This document shows positions 1-9,592 of a stretch of 64,000 bases of DNA, piece by piece. Both the position numbers and the translations under genes were made by a program. This DNA is from Pseudozyma flocculosa PF-1 (lineage: Eukaryota; Basidiomycota; Ustilaginomycetes; Ustilaginales; Ustilaginaceae). The stretch lies in assembly GCF_000417875.1 (NCBI RefSeq), contig NW_006920871.1, positions 1,129,459-1,193,458 on the forward strand, in the 5' to 3' direction. The notes beneath the pieces are model-generated. The model was not told the DNA's origin. It saw nothing but the letters and a program-made list of their open reading frames with translations, and searched no databases. How positions within the stretch are numbered: position 1 is the stretch's first letter; each line of letters opens with the position of its first letter.

Positions 1-724
1 AAAGGCGCCACGAGACTGACGCCGCGCGCGTCCGCGGCTGCCTAGGTGACCTAGGAGGCGCGTCCACTGAGGCAGACTAAGCCCCTTTGACCGCATGGAC
101 GGGCACGAGGATGGCAAAGGCCGTACGCTCCGCAGTGTACGAGCGGCTCGCATGCGGCTGCGTCGGGTCGGGACCACCCCGCCCCGCCCGTGCTCGCAGT
201 CTGTCCGTCCTCGAAAGGCCGTCGCGTGGCTCGCTGTTCGCACTCTCGGTCTCCCGATTCCGCGGGCCCGACTCCTAACCAGACCGGACGAGCCGGAGCT
301 GGAGAAGCGTGCCTCGGCACTACAGGTTCCATCTCGCTGCGGGCATGGTCGAGTCCACGTCGTTCCGCAGGCTGAGAGGGTCCGGCTGGTGCACCCTCGG
401 TCAGGGCCGCCACTTCCGAGCGTGATCTTCTGCTGGCGTGTGATCTCTTCGCCAGGTCATTTGGAACCTGGAGCCTCGTGCAGCGGCGCGACGGCCACCT
501 TGCTGTTGGCACGCCTGCAGTCCGGCTGGCTTTCGAACGCGTCCGCTGCTCTCCTGGCATCAAGGGCCCATCACGCGCGCTGACGCGTTCGCCTGATCCA
601 GTCCTCCCCCTGAATGAACGCGTCGGACGCGGTTTCTGGTCCCGCTCGCTCTGATTTTCGCCATCCCGGGGGTACAGCCCGTCCTCAGTGGAAGCTCGGT
701 CAACTGGCAGGCCCTGACCCTGCA
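1..724. other. left-edge non-coding DNA
   Basis: GC-rich sequence with open frames on both strands, none of which has family-like composition or motifs. I see no supportable gene, tRNA or regulatory site before the minisatellite that starts near 725. Confidence 0.5.
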
Positions 725-1015
725 TCCTCGGCGATACCGTCCCAACCTCGGAATTCTATCGGCGATACCGTCCTTGAGCCCCGGTGTCCTCGGCGTTACC
801 GCTCTGAATCCTCAGCGTCTCCGGCGATACCGGTCCTATTCTGTGATTTCACGGCGATACCGTGCTATCTCCTTGGTCCACCGGCGATACCGCTGCCATC
901 CCTGTAATTCCCCTCGGCGATATGGCCTCCATTGCGTGATTCTCCCGGCGATAGGACGCATGCCTCGGATTTTTCGGTGCTTAGAGCGCTATGGCGCCAT
1001 TTCTTCGGTGTTTAG
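725..1015 (+). repeat. ~30-bp degenerate minisatellite, core CGGCGATACCG
   Basis: About ten copies of a CGGCGATACCG-like core recur every ~30 bp (near 729, 759, 791, 822, 851, 881, 914, 946, 975 and 1005). The last copies decay to CGGTGCTTAG-like forms. Because the period is a multiple of three, one plus-strand frame reads as a ~10-residue repeat with an RRYR core. That frame lacks an ATG near the repeat, so I treat it as a DNA repeat, not a protein. Confidence 0.7.
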
Positions 1016-1749
1016 ACGGATCTGGGCCGTGATTCCTCAGGCTTTGGCGATCCAGCCCATGTCCGGGGGTACGTCCGTGTTACACGCGTTGCTCTTTCAG
1101 CGATTCGGCCAGTCTCCCGTGGCTTTCACGCTTTCTCTCGCTCTTTTCGCGCTCTCCCGGTTGTCTTCGACGGGGCGGATCCTCCACGGGGCCGGTCTGG
1201 CTCCCGCTGTTTTCCGTGATCCGCATGCCGGCTGTGTCGTGATTTCGCAGGCGAGGCGGATCGCGTCCCGTCGCGTGCCCCTCCCCGCTGGCTCCGTCTC
1301 GCTCGCCACGCTCGCCTTTCGGCCGAGCAGATTCGGAATGCCCGGCACCCTTCCTCGCATTCTGTCTGCCCTCCTGACTGCAAAAGAACTCGATCCTGGC
1401 AGGATCCGGAGTGAGCAGCAAGCCATCCAAAGAGCGGATCGTCCAAGTTGAGCCGACGCCGTGATGCGCCTTGGTGCGATCGTGATGCTGGACAGCCAGA
1501 AACGCCAGGCGCGCCTCACAGGGGAAAATTGCCCATGGGAGAGGCGCGTTCGCCACCTTTCCCCTCCTCCACCATCATCGTCTCCTCCTCCGCCGGTCCC
1601 GTCGACGGTCCCACCGCCGTACCGACGTTGCTGCCGCCACCTCTTGACGCTATCATCACCTAAAACCAGCACTCCCTGTCCCACTGCCTGCGCCCCGCTT
1701 CACCTCGCCTTGCCTCCCTCGCCTCTCGCTCTCGCATCGACCAAGCACA
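1016..1749. other. intergenic, upstream of first tandem paralogue
   Basis: Long antisense frames here look like high-GC shadows. The last ~180 bp before the ATG at 1750 are pyrimidine-rich (CCTCCTCC-type runs), as is common for fungal promoter and 5' UTR DNA. No TATA box is evident. Confidence 0.4.
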
Positions 1750-2829
1750 ATGGCTCCGCTTCGCGCCACGTTTTGCGCTTTCACCAGCTCGCCCACAGAG
1801 CTCCTCAAACTGGTCAAGGCTGACTCTCTGATCTGCTTCGACCCTCCTGAGGAGTACGTGCCTCTCGACCTCGAAGAGTACAGCACCTGGGTCGAGGTCG
1901 GTTTTCTCGAGTCCTGGCTCATCCGTATCCCGCCACCGCTCTGCGACCAGACCGTCTCTGCCCATTCCGTTCTGCGCCTGGAGCTGCTTCCTGCTGCGAC
2001 ATCTTTTGCCCGCGTCGACGGCTCCTGCTCCCATCCATTCGAGACCTACAAGCTCACAGCTAGCCAGCTCGCCGAGGCGCTTCAGCAGGTCGCCTGCCAC
2101 TCCATCAGAGTCAAAGTCTCCTGGCACCACGCCAGCTCTCTGGCCTTTCTGGAGCTGGCACACCACACCGACATCATCTGGGCGTTCGAGGTCGATGTGG
2201 TCACCCGAGGCATCACGCTCCTGCGCGGTGCCAGCAATAGCGCGGCGCAAGTGCTCCCGAGCCTCGGCAGCCTCGGCGGCGGTCACGGACTCGTCGACAT
2301 CCCGCTCGCGGCACGTCGGGAGGGCGTGTGCCGTGTCCGCATCACCCAGGCACTCATTCGGACTTTCGCCGACTGGGAAGGTGGCGCGGAGTCCATCTGG
2401 CTGCAGACCGACAGCCGAGAGCTCGTCATCGCAGCCCTGCACAAGGCCGCTGGATGGATGGAGTGGGTCGAGACGGGGCTGTCCTGCGACCTCTTCGGGG
2501 CCTCTGTCGAGCTGTCTGTACGGGCCGCAACCGCCGAACGAGCCGAGCAGGCGCTCTCGGACTCGGGCATGCTCAACTGGAACCACCTCATCCAGGGCCG
2601 ACCAACGGGCGTCCCTCTTGAGGTTCTCACCGTCAGCAGGGCTGCCTACGTCGAGCACCTTGACCACATCATCACGGCGGCACAGACCCACCTGGCAGAT
2701 GCTCTTCAGCTCCATAGGGCCGAGGCAACGTGGATCGCGCTACGAATCATCCAAGAGATGGGACTCGTCGACCACTACGACTTTCCGCCAGGCACTCCCG
2801 CTTTCGAAGCCATGCGGACCTCGTATTGA
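1750..2829 (+). CDS. unknown-family protein, tandem paralogue 1
   Basis: Intronless ORF of 359 aa; I recognise no known domain. It is the first of three tandem same-strand relatives (others at 4210 and 6151). Shared blocks, in order: an N-terminus with Leu at position 4, Ser at 14 and Leu at 18; a DLEEYxxW motif near residue 40; a helix ending in CxxIRV; a central RGITLLRG; a PSLGSLGGG block followed by an IPL...RxxG segment; and near the C-terminus an ELSVRAxxxxxAxxxLxxSGMLNW block followed by GxxTGxxL. The start at 1750 is supported because the distance to the DLEEYxxW tryptophan (47 residues) matches the paralogues (49 and 47). No convincing signal peptide or membrane span is seen. Composition is soluble and mixed charge. 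Function unknown. Confidence 0.75.
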   Translation: MAPLRATFCAFTSSPTELLKLVKADSLICFDPPEEYVPLDLEEYSTWVEVGFLESWLIRIPPPLCDQTVSAHSVLRLELLPAATSFARVDGSCSHPFETYKLTASQLAEALQQVACHSIRVKVSWHHASSLAFLELAHHTDIIWAFEVDVVTRGITLLRGASNSAAQVLPSLGSLGGGHGLVDIPLAARREGVCRVRITQALIRTFADWEGGAESIWLQTDSRELVIAALHKAAGWMEWVETGLSCDLFGASVELSVRAATAERAEQALSDSGMLNWNHLIQGRPTGVPLEVLTVSRAAYVEHLDHIITAAQTHLADALQLHRAEATWIALRIIQEMGLVDHYDFPPGTPAFEAMRTSY

Positions 2830-4209
2830 GTCGATCGCCTGGAACTGTAGCGGACCGACCGACGCCTCGGGATGCAAGCCCTCTGCGCTTCCAGAAGGCT
2901 GACGTCGCTACAAAGGGGACCAGCGGCAACCATCGCGGCCCGAATCCTTGGGCGGCTCGCCCTCCCCTGCCAGATGAAGCTCGGCTCGACCACGGACCAG
3001 GCTAGAACGCTGCGGCCGACGCCGGCCCATGCCGGTCTGCCACACGGCAGGCTGCCGGTTTGTCCAGTCCTCGGTCTCCGCCTCGACTCTGAGCCCACTT
3101 CGAACGGCGAGACCGGGACATATCAGCGAGCTTCTGCCAAAGCGTAACGACGTGCCCAACGCCGCCTCGAGCCCGTTTCTTGCACACTCGCTCGCTCGTC
3201 CGCCTGCCCCACGAAGTCGAGCAGGAGATGATGACGAAGCTCGAGGATTTGTGACACGGGCGGCCGCAGCGTGGGACCTGGGCTCTCTTGTATGGCATCG
3301 ATTCGGGAAGAGCAAGGACGAAGGTAGGAGCACCACCCTCGAGTCTAGGGCTGGCTCTCTCCCCGGCTGTTACGGCATGCCAATCAAGCAGATGCGACTT
3401 GATGCTGCCAGTGCGGACAGTCGCAGACCGCTTGCCTGGTCGAGCCGACTTCTGGTCCCGTCCAACGCTTGAGCTCGCCCATTGAAGGCAGCGTCGGTGC
3501 GAAGTGGGCAGAAAGCCTCGCAAGCCTTCGAGCAAAGCGGGCCCCGCGAATGCGCGGTCTGGGGCCGGACCCCGGCGTGTGCTGCGAAAGCAAAAGAGCG
3601 GGAGCCAGACCACGCCCCATCCTCGTCAGCTAGGCTACGCTTGCGCTGGTTGAACGGTCTGAGGAACAAGGAGCGCTCGCTTGCCCGATCCTCGGAATGG
3701 CCTCATTGCGTCTATCCAACGCACCCTGGCTACAGTGCCGCCTCGCTCTCTTCGCTGTGGCGACAAGACCGGGCGAGGGGCCCCGTGTCAATGGTCGTTC
3801 CGTCCAAGTGAGGTCACTTTGCCCGTCCTGTGCCTTTGAGGGCAAGCTTCCGAGCGAAGCCGTACCGTCCATCCGCTGTGACCGGTAGAGGGAGCGTCCA
3901 TGAAAGACCAGCTGGGCGCGTTCGGCCCACTTCACTGCTTTGACCTGCATTGTGCGCCGCCGGTGGCCTCATTTCGGTTCCGCTGATTACGCTACATAGG
4001 CTTGGGTGAAGGCGCGGCCCTTTGGCCGTTTGCAGCGCTGGCTCAAGTTTGACAAGGGGCCCAGCCGAGCGCTCAGGCTGCGCGACCACCACGTCCACCA
4101 CCCTCTGCCGCCTGACACACCAACGGCTGTTCGTCGCTCCTCACCACCGTTCTGCTTGCTACAGTCCCACCTTCTAGCCGTCTCTACCTGCTCCTGCCGC
4201 CACAGCACG
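2830..4209. other. spacer between paralogues 1 and 2
   Basis: About 1.4 kb with no recognisable gene. Several antisense and sense frames are open but lack the blocks of the tandem family and look like high-GC noise. I see no clear decayed fourth copy. Confidence 0.4.
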
Positions 4210-5307
4210 ATGGTCAGGCTCTCTGTTAGAGGATTCGCCCTCACCATCTCGCCCGGCCACTTGCCCCTTGTCTGGCTGTTCCCGCCGCCAGCACATCTTA
4301 TCCTCTCTCGAACCAGCAGCTTGAGATTCCCCGACATCGAGCCGTACAGTTCCTGGGTCCGCATCGGTGCCGTCAACAATGCCGACGTCCACATCGCTCC
4401 CGAATGGAAGCAGCCCTTCTTCAACGCCATTACCGAGGCCCCGCACTGTGTCGACTTCGACATGAGCCCAGAACCGGCAGAGTGCGTCTGCATCCCAACA
4501 AACCATAGGACCTCGAGCCTCGACATCGACGACGTTGTCCAGATATTGCGGCAGATTGGCTGTACCGCTATCAGGGTCTCGACCTCGCAAGCCCCGCACG
4601 GGGACTACCTGATCCTGGACGACTCGTACCACCCACTTCGGCACGACAACCTCTGGACTCTTTGTGCCCATGTTACCACCCACGGTATCACTTTGTTGCG
4701 TGGTGAGGCCGACAACGGTGCCGTACGGACGCGGCCAGCTCTAAGCGAGCTCGGACAGGGCTTTGGATCGGTCGACATCTCGCTACCCACTCGATCCGAT
4801 GGCATCTTTCGCCTCTGCATCAGCCAGTCCCTCCTCGACCTTTTCGAACGGACCAACCTCGCGTCGGCAGGCCGTATGGACAGCCTTGGTGGGCGAGAGC
4901 GCCTTGAGCGTGTGGCTAGGTTGGCCAACCGCTGGGCCGAGGTGGTCAGCACACGCGCTCATTGCGAGTCCACAGAGACGCTCGTCGAGATTTCGGTCCG
5001 TGCCGCAGAGCTCGAGGATGCCAAGCAGAAGGTCCGGGCGTCCGGCTTCCTCAACTGGCTGCAGCTCCTGGAGGGCGGCGCGACCGGACACCGTCTCGAG
5101 GAGCGTTCAATCAACATTGCCGACTACGTGCGCAACTTGCAAGACACCGCGGCGGAAGCTCGGAGGCAGGCGCGGGCAATGGGCGACTACGACCAAGGCG
5201 AGGCGATCCGCATGGCCACGATCCTTGACCAGAACATGGGCCACATCGACACCCACAGGTTCTCAGCAATCGTCTCCGCAGGCTCGTCAGGAAGCGGTTC
5301 AGGCTGA
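4210..5307 (+). CDS. unknown-family protein, tandem paralogue 2
   Basis: 365 aa from the ATG at 4210. The frame is open upstream to 4006, but the paralogue alignment (49 residues to the shared Trp, Leu4/Ser14/Leu18 conserved) supports 4210. It carries the family blocks: DIEPYSSW, IGCTAIRV, HGITLLRG, a PALSELGQGFG block with DISL and a DGI segment, then EISVRA...VRASGFLNW and GATGHRL. The first ~35 residues are fairly hydrophobic and could be a signal or anchor, but no clean cleavage motif is visible. The C-terminus ends in a Gly/Ser tail absent from its neighbours. Intronless. Function unknown. Confidence 0.75.
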   Translation: MVRLSVRGFALTISPGHLPLVWLFPPPAHLILSRTSSLRFPDIEPYSSWVRIGAVNNADVHIAPEWKQPFFNAITEAPHCVDFDMSPEPAECVCIPTNHRTSSLDIDDVVQILRQIGCTAIRVSTSQAPHGDYLILDDSYHPLRHDNLWTLCAHVTTHGITLLRGEADNGAVRTRPALSELGQGFGSVDISLPTRSDGIFRLCISQSLLDLFERTNLASAGRMDSLGGRERLERVARLANRWAEVVSTRAHCESTETLVEISVRAAELEDAKQKVRASGFLNWLQLLEGGATGHRLEERSINIADYVRNLQDTAAEARRQARAMGDYDQGEAIRMATILDQNMGHIDTHRFSAIVSAGSSGSGSG

Positions 5308-6150
5308 GGGACCGCAAGTTCGCATCGACCTGCTGCGCATCTGGCACGCCACGTCGGCATCGCTACGATAGCCCAAGGATCTGCGGGCGTCAAGACCCGC
5401 ACTTCTCGCGTTGGCACACGCGATCAAACCGGCTTCGCGTTGTGGCTGCCCGGTAGCTGCACCTATTCTGCGCGCGCCTGTCCTTTCAACCCGCTTTCCC
5501 TCCATGAATGTGACCTTGATCCGTCCATGTGCCCTGGTTCCGTTCCTATGCCAATCGAGCATCCGGGAAGCCACGCAGCCTCGAGCCTCTACAGCGTCCG
5601 CACGCTCCGTTTGGATCGGCACTTGCTGCATCCAGGCTGGCAATCAAGCGGGCATCGACGCAACCGCAGAGCTCGGGCCACTTACGCTGCTGTCGGTGGA
5701 CGTCTCGGAACCGTGGGTGCCGAGTCCAAGTACTCGGACCCACAAGAGGGTCAGAGGCCGTGCTGAACTCTCGGCCAGCCGCGCTAATTGGGGTGAGCCG
5801 GGTGGGGCAAAGGAGGAAAATCGCGCCCCGAGGCGTGAGCATCAGCTAGCCTGCTAGAGGCTGTCGGGCAGCGGCCCTTCTGCCAGAAGTAGGCCACCCC
5901 AGGCAGGTCGGCATGTCCGCCTGGGCTCATACGACAGCCACGCATCCGTCCGGCACGACAATCGTCTTCTCTACCACCACCACAATTTCGACCCGCCATT
6001 GCACCGCCGTCGCACCGCCTCTCTCACGCCAGTTAACAGCATCGGCAGGCACCCAGCCTCAGCGCAGACCACACCCCAGCTTGTCATGCAGCTTTGCTGC
6101 TGCCCCTCTCTCTCGGCCTCGCCATCGACTGACGCAGCCTCTTCCGCACC
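5308..6150. other. spacer between paralogues 2 and 3
   Basis: About 0.84 kb. I see no gene. The 3' part just before the ATG at 6151 is C-rich and pyrimidine-biased, like the leader DNA upstream of paralogue 1. Confidence 0.4.
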
Positions 6151-7260
6151 ATGGTCCTCCTCGAACTCGTCTTCTGTGGCCTCAGCATCTCGACTGAGCA
6201 GCTAGGTCACATCCGGCACCCAATGTCCGATGTCAGATTGACAGACACGAGCCTCGTCCTCTCGCGCGATCTCGAGGAGTACGACAAGTGGCTCTTTGTC
6301 GGAGACGTGGATTCAGCTGAGCTCCGCGTGCCGCCTGAGTTCAAAGAATCGCTCTTCGAGGCGCTTCCGGAGTTCATGGACAGCGACGAGCCCTTGACGT
6401 ACAGCCAACGGGACACCGGCCTCGTGGAGAGCCACGACGAGCGCCTCAACTGGAGCCCAGCAATCGTGCTCTGCCAGCTCGTCGATGCGCTCCGGGAGAT
6501 TGGCTGTGATCGAGTCCGGTTCACGACCTCGGATCTCTTCCCGCACCACTTCATCGATCGGCCGCACGTCTCAGCCTTCGATACAGCGTGCGTCGACCGA
6601 GACACCAGCGTCTGGACTCTCCAGGCCCGCATCCTGACGCGCGGAATCTCTCTGCTCCGCGCAGAGCCCAGTAGCCTGGCGCGGACGACTCCAAGTCTAG
6701 GCAGCCTCGGCCGCGGCGGCTTCGGATGGTTGCAAATCCCGCTGCCCGGTCGCGAAGACGGCATCAGGGAGCTTCGTGTCTCGCACCGCCTCGTCACCGC
6801 ACTGACAAAGACGGGATACTACATCGATCCTCGGCGCTTTCCCTTCGACATCGACGACAAGGGCATCTTCAACGAGGCCATCGGAAAGGCCAACTCCTGG
6901 ATGGCCATGGCCGGCGAGATCCCGCCTAGCAAGCTGTACGGAGCAGAGCTGCAGCTCTCGGTGCAAGCCCAAACGGTGCAACAGGCGCGTAGCGCAGTCA
7001 GGGCGTCGGGCTTGCTGAACTGGCAGGGCCTCCTCGAAGGCCGCCTCACCGGCTGTCCCCTCGACATCCGCACGCTGGATCGAAGCAAATACCTGCAATA
7101 CGTCGATCACACCATCGCCTCAGCCCGTAACGACGTCGAGGCTCTGAATCGCAACTTTGATCCAGAGCAGGCCGATCGCCTCGTCGAGCGACTCTGGCAC
7201 GACCTCGGATACGACGACCCCCACTCTCACCCTCCCGACAGCAGCGAGTACGCCGATTGA
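6151..7260 (+). CDS. unknown-family protein, tandem paralogue 3
   Basis: 369 aa, intronless. It has DLEEYDKW (Trp at residue 47), an REIGCDRVRF helix end, RGISLLR, PSLGSLGRGGFG with an IPL and a DGI segment, ELQLSVQA...VRASGLLNW and LTGCPL. These match paralogues 1 and 2 in order and spacing. An in-frame ATG at 6223 would give a shorter protein, but the 6151 start matches the N-terminal lengths and Leu4/Ser14/Leu18 of the others. The first ~17 residues are hydrophobic. The C-terminus is acidic and helical. The three genes keep a common length and architecture while most positions differ, so the duplications look old or fast-evolving. Function unknown. Confidence 0.75.
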   Translation: MVLLELVFCGLSISTEQLGHIRHPMSDVRLTDTSLVLSRDLEEYDKWLFVGDVDSAELRVPPEFKESLFEALPEFMDSDEPLTYSQRDTGLVESHDERLNWSPAIVLCQLVDALREIGCDRVRFTTSDLFPHHFIDRPHVSAFDTACVDRDTSVWTLQARILTRGISLLRAEPSSLARTTPSLGSLGRGGFGWLQIPLPGREDGIRELRVSHRLVTALTKTGYYIDPRRFPFDIDDKGIFNEAIGKANSWMAMAGEIPPSKLYGAELQLSVQAQTVQQARSAVRASGLLNWQGLLEGRLTGCPLDIRTLDRSKYLQYVDHTIASARNDVEALNRNFDPEQADRLVERLWHDLGYDDPHSHPPDSSEYAD

Positions 7261-7590
7261 TGTGTCAGCTGGTCGGATGCAGCGCTGAAAAGAGGCTGTG
7301 AAGCCGCTGTCCTGGGCATCAAGCGACCCAACAACCAAGCAATCCAGCGTCCCGGCGACCCAGCGTCCCAGCGACCCAGCGACCCAGCGACCCAGTGACC
7401 AGGGGAGCAGACAGCTGAGCGACCCGGCGATCAAGGAAGCGCACGACGCCGCCGGTCAAGCGGCATTTGACGAATCAGACAGCACGGGAGATCGGTTGGC
7501 ACATGCTTGCATTGCCGCTTGCCCCCCCTCGGTACTCTTACCCCAATGACCCAGTGTTTCTCGGTTGCAATTCTTCCCAGCAATTCTCCA
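7261..7590. other. intergenic with a ~10-bp tandem repeat
   Basis: Between convergent genes (paralogue 3 on plus, the acetyltransferase on minus). From about 7322 to 7402 a CGACCCAG(CG) unit of ~10 bp recurs 7-8 times with small changes. Nothing else recognised. Confidence 0.6.
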
Positions 7591-8314
7591 TCATCGACCC
7601 GCCGGCTCGTCCTTTTCGAAGTGGCGCTCGAGGATCCAGTCGGTCTGGACGCACGTCCCGATCTTGAAGTCGTGCTCTCCGACGCGGTGGAAGCCGTGGC
7701 GGGTGTAGAAGCGTTGCGCCTTCTCGTTTTCCTCCCACACGCCGAGCCAGACGGCGTCGTAGCGGGGCCTGGCGTACTCGAGTGCGCGGTCGAAGAGGGC
7801 AGAGCCGATCCCGCGGCCATGTGCGGCCGAGTCGGTGTAGATGCGTTGCAGCTCGATCCCCCTCTCTGCGGCGACGGACGAGAGGCATGGTTCCGACGAT
7901 CCCGTCGTGAGCTGCGCGAAGCCGAGCAACCGGTCGGATGCGGTGTCCCGGGCGACGAAGAAGGTGTGTCGTGCGTCGAGCATCTCGGCGTGGATGAGGT
8001 CGCGGGTGTAGGTGGTGGCGAGGTAGGTGGCCATGTCGTCTGCGGGCATCGAGTGGGCAAAGGACTCGTAGAACACCCGTCCGCCCAGAGATGCGATCGC
8101 CTCGGCGTCGCTGGGCTCGCCCGGGACGATCTTGTAGTCGAGCGCAGGGGCCGTCGTTGCCGCTTCGGCGCTGGTGGGCTTGTGGAGCGAGGAGACTGCG
8201 GGAGGGAAGGAGACGAGGAGATGGGGAGGCGTGGACGCCGTCAGGATGTCGGTGCGATCGTATCGGCTTGGATTCGAACGAGGCGCGCAGGGCACGAGGC
8301 TACCTACCCGTCAT
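7591..8314 (-). CDS. GNAT-family N-acetyltransferase
   Basis: Predicted CDS: 8314..8308 joined to 8195..7591 (203 aa). Exon 1 carries only ATGACGG. Its GTAGGT donor at 8307 and a pyrimidine-rich CAG acceptor ending at 8196 define a 112-nt intron, and the phase joins exactly. The unspliced frame has no ATG upstream of the domain, which supports the tiny exon. The GNAT fold is seen in the ELQRIYTDSAAHGRGIGSAL segment (acetyl-CoA pyrophosphate loop, R/Q-x-x-G-x-G/A type), followed by WLGVWEENEKAQRFYTRHGF and EHDFKIG, typical of RimI-like small-molecule or protein acetyltransferases. It uses acetyl-CoA and is probably cytosolic. The substrate cannot be told from sequence. Confidence 0.85.
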
Positions 8315-9592
8315 GTCGTCGTGCTCGTCGTCTGTAGTCGGTCTAGGGCTTGACTGCGTGTAGTCTACGAGAGGTCTATCGAGTCGTATGAAGCTGGGGC
8401 GATAGGGAGCGCAACGATGGAGCGGGCAAACAACAAACGAGACGAGACGGGGAGATCGGAAGGTCGGTCGACGGAGCGAGGCAGTAGTTCAAAGCCCGAA
8501 GTCGAGTCACACCCGAAGTCGAGTCACACCCAGCGGCCATAGGCGGCCCAAGCGAGGCGGGTCGGGGACGGAGGGCGAAGCGAGGCGGCAAACTCTGCAC
8601 GCGAGCAGGTGGAGGCATCGAGGGATGCAGAAACGCGCCTTGCAACGGCGCCTCGGCGAGAGGTCCAGTTACGAACGACACAAAGCCCGAAAAACGTCGC
8701 CGGCCTCGAGGCGAGGCACGGAAAGGGGCGATGGCCCACTTCCCACCAACATGGTCCCACACGGGGCATCCCAGCAGAGGCCAACCACCTGTTGGTCGCT
8801 CCTCTGGAGCTGTCGAGTTGTCCAGTATGGCCTCTAGTGCCCCCTTCTTGGTCGTCCAAGGCTCAAAGACCCCATGTCAGAACTGTCGTGCCCACTTCCA
8901 GCTTTCCGTCCTTGCATTGCATGACCTCGTTCCCGATCCTGCTTTCGACGTCTCCCCTTCCTCGTGGTGGACGGGAGCTCCGTCGGACAACTCCGGCGGA
9001 ACATGGAGGGTGGCAGCAGCGGGCCCTCGACCCGGATGCCTCGACCTCGAACCAGCTCGAGCCAGACGATCCCCTCCTCCTTCCTCTCCCTCCTCGCGCG
9101 GAACGACACTGGTCCGGAGTCATGGGTTCAACAGGGGCCTTGCCAGGTAGGCCGTCGTGCATCGTATGTATGTACAGGACTCGGCATGCTTCGTGTCGGG
9201 GCGTTCAGCGTGGGCCGGGATGTAGGGCGTCTATGGCTGCAATGGAAAGCGAGAGCGGAAAGAGGAGCAGCGTGTAGGACAGCGAGTAGAGGTACCGTCC
9301 GTGGCGGCACACCAGCGGCGGGAAGGCGGCGAGGCCGCGCGATACGTTGCGCCGTACCCTGCGGTACGAGTCGTGCAGGAGCTTCGGGGAAGGTGCCGTC
9401 TTAGAGATCCAGGAGGGCTTGCGGGGCAGTTGGGGGACGAGGGTGGGCAGGACACGAGGGGTCGCCGTCGTGGTCGTCGAGGAGGACATGCTGCATGACG
9501 AGTCGTGCCATCTTCGTCGCGGGGTCGGGAGGAGCGAGGCAGGTGAGGCAGTGCCGCTTTCGCTGCGGGCGTCGGGACGGGGGAGGTGACGG
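8315..9592. other. intergenic between acetyltransferase and ABC transporter
   Basis: About 1.3 kb. A 17-bp unit starting CCCGAAGTCGAG is duplicated in tandem at 8495-8528. The part next to 9593 is presumably the 3' UTR of the ABC transporter gene. No gene recognised. Confidence 0.45.

Noticed and set aside
774..1451. 225-codon plus frame with RRYR repeats as a gene
   Set aside because: No ATG at its start, the repeat is better explained as DNA-level minisatellite, and the rest of the frame lacks domain features.
1660..2715. 351-codon minus frame over tandem paralogue 1
   Set aside because: The sense frame carries blocks shared with two paralogues; this frame has no counterpart opposite them.
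8225..8300. tRNA gene, from a GTTCGAATCC B-box-like word on minus
   Set aside because: No matching A box, anticodon arm or acceptor stem; the word lies in the intron of the acetyltransferase gene.
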